Origin: Dichomitus squalens LYAD-421 SS1
Taxonomy: Eukaryota; Basidiomycota; Agaricomycetes; Polyporales; Polyporaceae
Reading direction: 5' to 3'
Assembly: GCF_000275845.1 (NCBI RefSeq)
Contig: NW_006766925.1
Span: 33,316 to 97,315 of the forward strand
DNA: 64,000 nucleotides
Shown: in pieces, positions 23,847 through 38,115 of the stretch
Position numbering within the stretch: the first letter of the stretch is position 1
Layout: every line of letters begins with the position of its first letter
Translations under genes and position numbers: made by a program
The notes under the pieces: generated by a model
Database searches by the model: none
What the model was told of the DNA's origin: nothing
The model's input: the letters and a program-made list of their open reading frames with translations, nothing else

Positions 23847-25860
23847 ATGATGAGGTCTTCCAACTGGGTGCATCCCTCCGTTTGGGTACTTGAGCCAGAG
23901 CCGTCCACGTTTGCGCCTAGCGGAAGATGGTCGAATAAGGATATGGACCCTGTACCGCCCGAGAAGGTGAGCGAGGTTGGCATAGATATCAATGTGCAAG
24001 CATCTGACCGTTGTGACCAAGCGGACGTGGTCTACCTTGAACTACGTTGCCTACTGGGTTTCAGATGCGTGGAATGTCGCTGTCTGGCAACTTGCGTCTA
24101 GCATGCTCACGATAGGTTTGTCGTGGTAAGTGTCGACCTCGCGCCTTGAAGCAGTCGCTGAAACGTTCCTTAACCCGATACAGGCGACAGGCCCTCCTCG
24201 CGATTGCGGTCGGGCATGTCATCATCTCGATTGTAATGGTCCTGAACGGGACGATTGGAGCAAGGCTGCATGTCGGGTTCCCTGTGCTTTTACGGTCGTC
24301 CTTCGGTTTTTGGTTTAGTTACTTCAGCGTCATCAGTCGGATGGTGCTCTCTATGTTTTGGCTGGGCATCCAAGCATACACGGGGTCGCAGTGTGTATAC
24401 CAGATGCTCAAAGCGATATGGCCGTCCATTGCGCGGATGCCGAATCATCTCCCTCCGGGTGCAAACGTCACTACATCAGGTACGATCCGAACAGCGGTCT
24501 TGAACAATTTTAGCTGCTAATAATACTGGATATCCAGGACTTCTGTGCTTCTTCCTGTACTGGTTGTTCCTGCAGCCCTTCATGTTCGTGTCGCCCCAGC
24601 GCATACGATGGCTTTTCATGTTGAAGGCGTTTATCGTGCCTCCGGCTTGGGTAGCTATACTGATTTGGGCCTTCGTCAAGGCTCCAACCCGTCGGGATCT
24701 CATGGATCAGCATAGCTCACTATCTGGGAGTGCCCTGTCCTATGCATGGTTGACCGCGCTGAACAGCGCACTGGGAATCTACGCGACTCTTGCGGTCAAC
24801 ATCCCAGACTTCACGGTGAGTACGTACGCAGTTGTCATCAAACCGATGCTCATCCGTATGTGCAGCGCTATGCCAAGAACGAACGAGCGTGGGTGGTGTC
24901 CTCATTATACGCAGGTATACGGTCCTTACAGCCTCATTGTCAGGCAATACATTCAGTTGCTCATAATCCCTAGCGCTTTCACCCTCGTTGGATTCATCGG
25001 GATTGCTGTGACCTCTGCGGGAACCGTCCTTTACGGCAAGATCCTTTGGAACCCCCTGCTTCTGATCGACCACTGGGACAACCGCGCGGCGGCTTTTCTT
25101 GCCTCTTTGACATTCGCGCTAGCCACTCTAGGCACGAACGTGTCTGCGAATACCATTTCCGCTGCCAACGACATGACCGTGCTCTTCCCGCGCTATATCA
25201 ATATCAAGCGCGGGCAGATCATCACTGCAGTGGTCGCACCATGGGCGTTCGTTCCATGGGAGATTCTCTCGAGTGCGAAGGGGTTCCTTTCGTTCATGAA
25301 CGGATACACTGTTTTCCTGGGCCCTTTTGCAGGAATAATGGTTGCAGATGTAAGTAACCACGAGGAAGACTGAGACGATGTACACGGCTGAAAATCTTTC
25401 AGTATTGGATCGTCCATCACTGTAGGGTTGACGTGCCGTCAATGTATCGTCCGTACGGACGTTACCGGTACACGTATGGCTTTGTGAGTACAGAATTACA
25501 TGCGGTTGCTTTCGACCTCACGACAATGCGCAGAATTGGAGGGCAGTTGTCACGATTCTCGTGGCGGTTCCTCCTAATATACCTGGTCTAATTGCCGCTA
25601 TAAACCCTGCGGTGCGGATTGGTGGCACTTTCAAGCTCTTTGACTTCGCATGGCTTTTCGGTGTACGTGATGTTTCTTATCAGACCGTTGGTGCAATACT
25701 TATGTTCAAACAGTTCTTCGCCTCTCTGGTTGTTTATTCTGTCTTATCGCTAATGTTCCCCGCGAGAGAAACGTTCATCGGGGAAGCCATCACCGACCAA
25801 AATCAGAATACATCAGAGAGCGACGGTATATCGCTATCGGAATCGAAGGAATCGGTGTAG
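23847..25860 (+). CDS. NCS1-family nucleobase/allantoin permease
   Basis: Nine exons (23847-23966, 24022-24125, 24184-24479, 24538-24815, 24866-24888, 24944-25349, 25403-25483, 25534-25662, 25714-25860) give 527 residues. It belongs to nucleobase:cation symporter family 1 (Fur-type: uracil, uridine, allantoin and related). Signatures include NVAVWQLASSML in helix 1, GTIGARLHVGFPVLLRSSFG, SVISRMVLSMFWLGIQAYTG, SALGIYATLAVNIPDFTRYA, LGTNVSANTISAANDM and YTVFLGPFAGIMVADYW. About 12 membrane segments are expected. It imports nucleobases or their breakdown products across the plasma membrane by cation symport. The intron at 25663-25713 is 51 nt and has no in-frame stop, so retention would add 17 residues. 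Exon 5 is only 23 nt. Substrate identity is not readable by eye. Confidence 0.92.
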
Positions 25861-25997
25861 AGTAAGTTGTAGACCATAGTCGAGATTGCTCCTCCCTTGT
25901 TTCTCTTCCTTTTTGCGACGATAATGGAGTAATCTGAGAAATCGTCAGGTCAGGAATTATCTGTACGGGTGTCAGGCTTTACATATTGTTCACTCAC

Positions 25998-26832
25998 TCA
26001 GTATATCAATGGGATCAAGCGATGCGGAGTCTTTCTCGCCCAATCTTCCCATTGGACTCCGAACTCCTTCTCCAAAATCGCGTCTTCCTCCGCAGTCCTC
26101 TTGAGTAGGTTGACGGTAACCCAACTCAAATATCCGATGATCGAACCCGCGACTGCCCTTCCCGTGATTGTCTTCCACAGTCCCGCCTCCCTGAAGTACG
26201 ACCCTCCACTCGCGAGCAAAGCGAAGTTACCGGCGATGAGGAGCAGCCAGCCGGTGTAGCCCGGATGACGTACAATGGAATAAGGCCCACTCGTGATCAG
26301 CTGGTGATTGTCGCGGACAGCTACCTCCCACGTAAAGAATCGCCCCAATTCCCGATGGCACCAAACGCGAATCAGGCCTCCTGAGATCCCGAGAGCACAC
26401 GCTACTGCGGAAATGGGGGTGAGTTGCAACGAACTTGAGGAACGCCTCGCGGGGAAGAAGTAGGAGAGGATGTGATCAGAGAACGGCGATGGGAACTGGC
26501 GGGCCAGGACCACTGTGGCTTCGATCAATGTGATGCTACACAATATGGTCTTATGCATCGCCAACAATGTCAGTCAAATGTCATTTATGCGTATCGCTTT
26601 GCAAGCGCACCTTGGCAGTGGATGTGCATGCTTTCAGGAATTCCGGAAAGCTGGCATGGGACACGAAGTCGGGTGTGACGGTCCCTATCCGCTTGACCTC
26701 GGATGCGGATGCAGCTCCTGTAGGGGGTGTCATCCCATGATAGGTACACACAGCATTTCCAAGGAGCAGGGGGACTTTGAGGAGCGGGGTGCTCAGGCTG
26801 GCAGATACGAAGAAGACCATCTTGAGCTGCAC
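25998..26832 (-). CDS. isoprenylcysteine carboxyl methyltransferase-like (copy A)
   Basis: Two exons (26611-26832 and 25998-26549) give 257 residues. ICMT/Ste14 enzymes methylate the C-terminal prenylated cysteine of CaaX proteins in the ER membrane with S-adenosylmethionine. The C-terminal signature is complete: RVWCHRELGRFFTWEVAVR, HQLITSGPYSIVRHPGYTG and, near the end, AEEDAILEKEFGVQWEDW. Several hydrophobic helices are visible. An N-terminal helix pair is encoded by exon 1 (LSTPLLKVPLLLGNAV, then a proline-rich loop). A tandem copy in the same orientation follows at 27-27.8 kb with the intron at the same place. Agaricomycetes often carry many such genes, so a role beyond Ste14 is likely for some. 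Confidence 0.88.
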
Positions 26833-26993
26833 ATTCGACGGTTGCTCTAGTATAAGACTCCCTGATAATCAGGCACATGTCAGCTCAGCATTGGCTGCCA
26901 GTCCAAGAGATCGAGGATCATGAGGACACTGGAAGCATGGAATCAAACGTCACGTCTTCACGATTGGTTCTATTGCCGACGGCAGCAGGGACT

Positions 26994-27814
26994 TCAATAT
27001 ACAAAGGGGATTAGACGGTATGGTGTCTGCTTCGCCCAAGTATCCCATTGCGCCTGGAACTCCTTCTTCAGTACAGCATCTTCCTTGGCTACCCTGCCGA
27101 TCAAGTTTACGGTGCTAAACAAACAGTACCCAAAGCTCGCAAGGGCTACAATTCTTCCCAAGAGTGAATCACGTAGACCCGACTCGATGAAGTACGACCC
27201 GGGACTCGCGAACGATAAGAAATTGCCGGCGATCATGAAGATCCACCCGGTATAGCTCGGGTGCCGGACAATGGAGTACGGCCCACGCGTTATGAGCTCG
27301 TGATCGTCGCGGACGGCCATCTGCCAAGTGAAGAATTTTCCCAGCGCACGGTGGCACCATACGCGGATAAGGCCTCCCGCAATCCCAAGGATGCATCCAG
27401 CGGCAGAGAGTGTGGTGATATTCAGCGATGCAGCCGCTGGTGCGCTGTTCCCAGCGGCGGGGAGAAGGGCGTCAAGAACGAGACCGGAATATGACAACGG
27501 GATGTCTCGCACGACGAGCACAATGGCCTCGGCGATGGCTACCCCGCACAACACATACTATGGTAACGCACAATGAATCAGAACACTTCCTCGGGCCGAC
27601 CAAGAGACGCTGTCACCTTCGACGCAGCCGTGGCAGCCATCTGGATCCTGGTGGTCCTAGTCATCAGGTCAGGTACAGTGAACCTGAGCTGCTCCTTCGT
27701 TGGCGGCGGTTGCCTCGGTGGAGTCATGCCGTAGTAGGTGAGCATGGAATTGGTAACCAAGAGAGGAACCTTCAGTAGTGGGGTCGTTGAAACGAATGGA
27801 GCCAAAGAAATCAT
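26994..27814 (-). CDS. isoprenylcysteine carboxyl methyltransferase-like (copy B)
   Basis: Two exons (27617-27814 and 26994-27557) give 253 residues. It is a tandem paralog of the gene just downstream: RVWCHRALGKFFTWQMAVR, HELITRGPYSIVRHPSYTG and AKEDAVLKKEFQAQWDTW keep the SAM- and prenylcysteine-binding C-terminal core. Exon 1 (MISLAPFVSTTPLLK...LLTYYGMTPPRQ-like in layout) matches exon 1 of copy A, including the Y-x-GMTPP turn. The start at 27814 was chosen because the upstream frame has no ATG and this start aligns with copy A. It should act in the ER membrane. Whether it methylates CaaX proteins or another prenylated thiol cannot be told. Confidence 0.86.
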
Positions 27815-28207
27815 GTTGAGCAGGATGTGGAGGGAATACACGGTCGCTCGAGGCGAGTTCTAGGCGCAATTTGTATTTTGACGTGGGCGCTGCCACGAAT
27901 GTCGGGGGGAAGAGGCGCACTTAGCATGGTCTCTCACGCACCGCTGTGCTAATAAAATCCTTATTGGATCCGGGCTCCAGCGGTGCTTCTTGCAGATGAT
28001 GATATCCTCCCATACGGGAAGCAGTTGTGTCCGCCAGATACTCGCAAAGACTTGCAGGCGGAAGCAAGTTCGACACTCATGTACAATAAAAGAGTAGCTG
28101 CAACCCAAGTCTACAGGTATTTCATCACAGCATAGCATGCTGACGTGCGGGGTTAAGGAGATGCGGGGGCAAGGAGATGCGCATGACAGATTATGCCACT
28201 GATTGGG

Positions 28208-32130
<3,923 letters not shown>

Positions 32131-32790
32131 GTACCCGCCCAGCTCAAGACGGCTCAATTGAACATCAGGGAATGGGAGACGCGCTTCGAAGCGGTATCGC
32201 CATGCGAGTCAACATCGATGAGCTTATAGGCTACACCGGTATGCCCTGTCTGTATATCTTACCCGCTCATGCACTGATATTGACCACTGGAGACTCGGAC
32301 AAATATTGGACAAACTCACGTCCCCAAGGTCGAACGCGCCTTTGTTTGTGTCGACTGCTGACTTGCCGAGGACGCGCGCGACGCACGGGAGAAAGTGTGC
32401 CTCGAAGTATTGTATGTATGTCTCCACGGCGGGCAAAGCGCCAGGCTCCAAGCAAGGAAATTTGTGCGGCATTTATGGGCAACGCAACCTAACTCTAGCA
32501 TTTCCAGTGGGCCTTTGTATCCCTCTTTGTGATTTGGGAAATCTTATGGGCACGTTGCATGGTCCGTATATCTAGCATAGATTTCCTCACCTGGACCATA
32601 GCGCTTTGCCTGCCGTGCTCGTGGCTTCGCTCCCAGCTTCGACAAACGCCGCGAGGTCGAGCGCGAGAAACTGCTCCTTCCCGCCTGCGTAAGAATCGCG
32701 CGGAATCGGTACCAGCTCCTGATTTCGACACCCGCGGACGCCGAGCGCTCCATCCTCAGTCATCATTCAGAAGAGATTATGCATATTCTG
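32131..32790 (-). CDS. unrecognised multi-exon gene (model partial)
   Basis: Three coding-looking blocks lie in order on the minus strand. The first begins ATG ATG ACT near 32770 and reads PIPRDSYAGGKEQFLALDLA then FVEAGSEATSTAGKALW, ending at a GTGAGG donor. The second, about 32310-32455, reads ALPAVETYIQYFEAHFLP then VARVLGKSAVDTNKGAFDLG, ending at GTGAGT. The third, near 32150-32235, reads YKLIDVDSHGDTASKRVSHS with a TGA soon after. I could not join them in consistent phases, so at least one small exon or boundary is missing. I do not recognise the family. It sits between the GMC oxidase and a GST. Confidence 0.3.
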
Positions 32791-33034
32791 ACTACATACT
32801 AGATCGCAGTCACCCACAGCGCGGCATCAGCGCGCAGCAGTCAAGCGCGGGACGTCTATGACCTTCGGAGTGGGCTGTTGACGTGCCGGCGTAGTCAATC
32901 ATAGGACGCGTCCTCTCGCCTTGTGAGTAAGTAAAGGACATGCTCTTCTAAGCAAGACGATGGTTGGGCGCCATACGCTATTGCCGAGATGTTACTCTGG
33001 AAACGCTACACAGGCCATTGGAAAATGGGCCATG

Positions 33035-33040
33035 TATATA
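33035..33040 (+). promoter_or_regulatory. TATA box of the second GST gene
   Basis: TATATA lies about 70 bp before the ATG at 33108. Confidence 0.4.
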
Positions 33041-33107
33041 GGCTTCCGTATGCTGACAGATCCGGCAGAAAGCAGAGCAGCAGTACTTCCAGGAATTTCG
33101 AGGAACG

Positions 33108-34047
33108 ATGTCCGGAACAAAGCGGATTACCCTCTACAGCGCGGTGGTGAGTTCTTCCTGCGATCTGTCTCGGCGCCGACTCACGACGAGCAGGACTCCC
33201 CGTTCCCGCACAGGGTCCGTCTGGCACTCGAGGAGGCCAAGGCAACGTACGACATCATCTGGATCGACCTCATGGCCAAGCCCGAGTGGTACGAGAAGAA
33301 AGTCTACCACGGCGAAGGCCGGGTCAGCCCTTTGCTCGCGCATCCAACCGTTTTCAAATGTTAACACATCCTCCAGGTTCCGTACCTCGTCTACGGCGGT
33401 CCCAAGCTCAACCCGGACGAAGCCCCCTCCGGCGACGCCGTCGGGATTCCCGAGTCGAGCATCATCCTTGAGTTCCTCGCCGACCTCTTCCCCGCAGCGC
33501 GCCTCCTGCCCGCCGACCCGGTCACGCGCTCACAAGTACGCGTCTTCTGCGAGGCCGTGAACAAAAAGCTGCTCCCCGCGTGGTTCCCCTCGCTCTTCAT
33601 GGGCGTCCCGACGGACGGCCTCTTCGCCGTGCTCGACGACTTGCAGAAGAAGCTCCCGGCGAAGGGCGGGTACTTCTTCGGCGAGTGGACCATCGCGGAC
33701 GCGACGATCCTCCCGATCCTCCTCAGGATGGAGCACAACTGGCGCCTGAAGCCATTCTCGATGACGGAGGCCGAGATCGCGAAGGCGCAGGAGGCGTGGA
33801 ACTCGCCGCGCTTTGCGCGGTTCAGGCAGTACCTCGAGGACAACAAGAAGCGCGAGAGCGTGCTCAAGACTTGGGACGAGGTACGTCATGCGTGCGACTC
33901 TGGGCTCACGCGGCATTGTGGATGCTGACTTGGGCATGCCTGCAGGACGCTATCGCGCACGCGTTCGGTCGGCGGCTTGACAGGTTCAAGAAGACGGGCA
34001 TCATCAACAGCGATGTCCGCGTGCCCATTCCCGCTGCTCAACAGTGA
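33108..34047 (+). CDS. glutathione S-transferase family protein (paralog 2)
   Basis: Four exons (33108-33146, 33194-33322, 33377-33880, 33946-34047) give 257 residues. The intron positions match paralog 1: after the first 13 codons, before the cis-proline VPYLVYGG, and after the shared KTWDE. The active-site segment is [16 protein letters not shown], so the Omega-type catalytic cysteine is serine and the extra cysteine of paralog 1 is proline. [15 protein letters not shown] and [14 protein letters not shown] are conserved GST elements. The C-terminal tail ([10 protein letters not shown]...) is longer than in the other two. It likely works in cytosolic detoxification or glutathione-dependent reduction. 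The TDG gene converges on it, about 200 bp downstream. Confidence 0.87.
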
Positions 34048-34252
34048 TGGACGAAGGGATGTTGTCCTTGCTCTGTCATGAATGACGGTCATCTAAATGA
34101 CAAGTTGATGAGATTTGAGGCAATGTAGTGCGAATTTAACATAGCAACCAATGAGACTCCGCTGGGCTTTACGATATACATGACGCGATGGAGTATGGTA
34201 AGGGATCCAAGAGTGCAGAAGAACAAGCGCGAGCAGAACACAAGATATTACC

Positions 34253-35869
34253 TCAATTCAAGAGTGCCTTCGGAATTGGTAGGACTGTCATCGAGGACGT
34301 GTCCAAAGTACCACTTCTGAGCTCGTCCACGCGCTTCTTGAGCGCGGAGAACTGCTTGATCTTCTCCGGAAGCTGGGAACAGAAAGGGTAGAAAGAATCA
34401 ACGAACCCACTGAATACCGATGCGGCGAGAGTACCATACCTGATATCCCGCGACGAGTCCCGACGTGCTAACAACGACGGAGAAGAGTGTCTCGTGCACT
34501 GTCGCATCGGCTAGGACACGCGGACGTGAGCGATGCATTGTGCAGGGTCCAGGGAGAGTCGCGTAGCCCACGTACGTGCAGTATGGATGACTTTGTATGG
34601 CTGCAGGTCATACACGAAAGGCTCTGCCTTTGCTTTCCGAGAGACCGTGCGCTTGACTGTAGCCTTCGACCTTGTCTTCACGGTCGACGTCGCAGTCGCG
34701 GGAGGTTTCGGGTCGGGTGCGGACGAGCTGCTCGTGACACTAGTCATCACTGCCATCGTGAACTTCGTATCGATATCTGCGTCTTCCGAGTTGACAGCAG
34801 GTCCTACAGGCGGGGCTGTAGCACGGATGAAGCTGTCCCAAATGCCCTTGCCAACAAAACAGACGATGCGAGGACGTCTCTGGATGATCTTCTGGAAGAG
34901 CGCAGGTACCCCCGCGGTGAACTCAGTGTTTGCGAGCTCGGCGGCCTTTCAGCACGAAGCAGGCGCGTCAGAATAGAGGGAAGCATGGTATATGTGACTG
35001 CACATACCTGCGCACTCGGCCGCTCGACCAGATTTGTCTGACAGCCACCAGAAGCGTTTCAGTCTAGGGTATGCGAGAGGATTGGTTGCTTACCAAGCCC
35101 AAGCTATAACTCTTTGGAAGAGTGCCATCCTCCCGTGGGTTCAGCAGCCTGTCCGTAAGCTCTACAATCGAAGACGATGCATCAGAATTGAGCCGGACAG
35201 CCGAATGCGGCGACCACTTACGAGAGCCATAGAGACATTTCCAAAAGTGATTTGTTGGGTGAGCGAAGTGATGCCCTATCGTCGCCGACATCTGTCCGGG
35301 GCTTGTCACGGGTGAGTGCTATGTCAAGCAGCTCAGGTGAGAGACGCTCACTTGATTCCGCAGAACATGACTACATAAGAGCACGACCGATGAGTCCAGA
35401 AACCATGAGCTCCACTGGCAACCACATAGCCACAAGGTGCTTGAGACTGACCGTCTAACATGTCTGTGTCGTCGCCAAGGTGGTCCGACAGACCATCCAA
35501 GTGGGCGTACTTCTCAGTGGGAGCAATGCCAGGTGTCCGCTTCCGCTTCTTCGGAGAAATTGAGCCCGTCCTCCGCTTCTTTGGACTCGAGCTTTCCAAG
35601 GGCTTTTCGTCAATTTCTTCCACCGGGGAACTACGTGCTCGCTTCCTGGATGGTGTGGTGGTAGACACGTCGCTCGCACCAAGGGCTGGCAAGGAGTCCT
35701 CCTCCTCTTCACACTTCAAGTTAACAAGGCGACGATGGTTTCGCGGGGAGGGCCGCAAAGATGGCGTGAGCTCTTCGTTGAAACGGAATGTTGATAACTT
35801 GTTTCTGAGCTCCTGCGTCGGGGTAGCAGCTGCAGGAGTAGACTCAGTGCTATCCACGGAGCTACTCAT
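34253..35869 (-). CDS. G/U(T) mismatch-specific DNA glycosylase (TDG/Thp1 type)
   Basis: Eight exons (35452-35869, 35352-35370, 35222-35301, 35094-35161, 35008-35037, 34576-34945, 34440-34510, 34253-34372) give 391 residues. Family-specific motifs are clear once spliced: CGINPGQMSATIGHHFAHP (with the catalytic Asn of motif A), then NHFWKCLYGS, SLGLTNLVERPSAQAAELA, RPRIVCFVGKGIWDSF and VVVSTSGLVAGYQLPEKIK. The enzyme removes uracil or thymine opposite guanine to start base-excision repair in the nucleus. An N-terminal disordered basic region (SRKRARSSP, PKKRRTGSISPKKRKRTP) probably provides nuclear localisation. A serine/threonine/lysine-rich insert of about 65 residues follows GKGIWDSF. Exon 2 is only 19 nt and encodes part of the catalytic motif. 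Confidence 0.9.
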
Positions 35870-36385
35870 GATGACAGCGAGAAGTTGACGGCGCTAGGCG
35901 ATTTGGATGAACCCAAGCTGAAACCGAGGCGGAAAGCAGGCGGTTGATCCAAATGAACAGACAACAACAGAAGACTGCGAGAGCAACCACGAGAGCGAAC
36001 GTATAGCGGTACAGAAGACTAACAATGCGGTGTTGCGCACATGCTAGCAATTTAAGTAGACTCGGACTCGAAATGCAAGGCGCGGCGGAGACATCGGGCC
36101 GAATGGACGGCTGCGTGGAAATCTCCATTGTCGAGAGATCTCCTCCAGATGATGAACGTTGAACTCCCGACCACCATTTGGATCGACTGCTTGACTTGAC
36201 TCGAGTGTTTTTGTGGCCTAACTCGACCCTGGCGCAAGCTATGGTACAGAACAGGTAGAAGTTGAGGTTGTGCATCCACTTGGCTATACATTTATCTCGA
36301 ATTCGCAACACTAACGCTAGCAAACCTATCGGCAGTTTATGGGAGGCAGTTCCCACTCTGCGGTTCTAGAGACATAGGCCACCCA
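35870..36385 (-). other. uncertain open frame between TDG and GST paralog 3
   Basis: A single minus-strand frame of 164 codons (start 36356, end 35862, slightly overlapping the TDG 5' end) contains one hydrophobic helix (YTFALVVALAVFCCCLFIWI) near its C-terminus and otherwise no domain. It may be a small membrane protein or chance. Nothing else is visible here. Confidence 0.2.
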
Positions 36386-37286
36386 CTACTTTTTTTGGGC
36401 TCCGGAAAAAACAAACTCAAGTCGACGAGCCATCTTCGCCTTGACGGTTTCCTGAGGCACTCTTGTTAGTATTACTTCGCGGGGCAAATGCCGAAGACCA
36501 ACGCACCGTATTCCATCTTTTGGTTGCACTGGGGCGTGTCATGTTCTCCTCCACGTACGTTCGTAGACGCGCGAACCTCGGAGAGTTCTGCAACGTCTCC
36601 AAGACCTCCTCGCTTCCCGGGGCCAAGGTAGGCGGCTTCAGCTCGAGCAAAACGAACGCCTGTAGGTACACTGGCCAGAACGCCGCATCCGCGATCGACC
36701 AGTCTCCGACTGCGAAGCCAGTTGGCGGCAGCAAGCTCTGTATGTGTTCCAACGCCTTGTACAAAGTCTCCCCTGGGCCCTTCTTGTAGGCAACTTCAAT
36801 CAACGCAGGGACGAAAATTTCCTCCACTGCTTTGTAGAATAGGCGCGCCTTGGCACGTAAGAAGGGAGATGAGGGAAGCAGCTGTGCCTTCGGGAAAGTG
36901 TCTGCGAGGAATTCGAGGATGACCATCGACTCGCCAAGCTGAGGGAGGTCTGGTGAAGGAGATTGTCCTGGGTGTAGTTTGGGGCCTCCATATACCAAGT
37001 AAGGGACCTGGATAAAGGATGAGCGAAGGCTTGTGACAGCACATGCAGACGGAACTTCGATAGGTACCTTCGCGGTAGGGTAGACGTTCTCGGTGTACCA
37101 GTCGGGCTTGTCACAAAGATCGATCCAGATGATATCATAAGGAAGTTTAGCCTCTTCGAGCGCGACGAACACTCGATGAGGGAACGGAGATTCCTGCTTT
37201 GCGTTAGCAACACCAACTCGAGTCTCCACTGGGTAGATTGAGCGTACCTCAGCAGCGTAAATCGTGATTCTCTCGCTCTCGGACAT
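36386..37286 (-). CDS. glutathione S-transferase family protein (paralog 3)
   Basis: Four exons (37248-37286, 37068-37193, 36507-37007, 36386-36451) give 243 residues. Exon structure equals the other two GSTs. The N-terminal motif is ESPFPHRVFVALEEAK, close to paralog 2 (DSPFPHRV), with IDLCDKPDWYTENVY and [11 protein letters not shown] following. The helical domain holds AVGDWSIADAAFWPVYLQ. The C-terminus runs through a short A/G-rich end (GAQKK) encoded over a run of seven A, a spot where frameshift polymorphism could alter the tail. It lies about 2.3 kb from paralog 2 in opposite orientation with TDG between them, which suggests local duplication and inversion. Confidence 0.87.
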
Positions 37287-38115
37287 GGTCAGTGTGACTT
37301 GGAGGTGTACGGTGATAGCTAGAGTTCAGAAAACTGCACGTAGCTCAGAGCCGATCGTGGATCAGCAGAGCGGGGGTAGGTAGAACATCGATCATCATGA
37401 TATACAGTCACCACCGAGTCATACTCCCGGCTCCGATCATTCCTGCGGATTCATGCGTGGGTTCGGAAGCGGGTTGTGAGAAGTCGCAGTTCCATGTTGT
37501 CGTACTCCGCGTCTGTCATTCACACATGACCCCTGCGGGATCGTGGAGGCTGTCCTCGACGTACGAGTACAAGACGAGCGGGGCGGCGATCCGCAGGCAG
37601 TCTACAAGTCCGAATCACGATTGACATCAATACCAGTAGGAATCCTTGCGCTCGGGACTATTCTTGCCCTTATATACATCGCTTACATTCGCAGGTAATG
37701 CAACAACGAGGAAGTCTGTGCTTACCAGTTCATCCAACCGTATATGGGAGAATGAAGTATTCCCGATTCTCAAGAAAGTTGCTAGAGGACCATGGTCCAT
37801 TGGCAGCGAGGGTCGCAGTAGACTATTTCCCGTGCCCGGTTTAATCAATTTCCAAGTCGTCCGGCGATGCGGTGAGTACGCAGTGCACTGTAGATATATT
37901 AGACCACTGGTAGCTCCACACGCAGAACTGACCTGAGCAAGAACCATGCCCGCTGCCATGCCAGTCATTGCTGCAGAGTAGGCTGAGTTCATGCAACAAG
38001 AAATCCATCGTTCTGATTCTCTACGAAAGCTGAACGTATACTTCATAGCAAGTACAAACATGACAAGAGACTATGATACAATACAATATTGATCACGCAC
38101 GAGATAGCACATATC
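37287..38115. other. no supported gene
   Basis: A minus-strand frame (37627-38061) begins with hydrophobic SAAMTGMAAGMVLAQ followed by a possible GTCAGT donor, but no continuation is convincing. The rest is GST upstream sequence and the BRR2 3' region. Confidence 0.3.
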
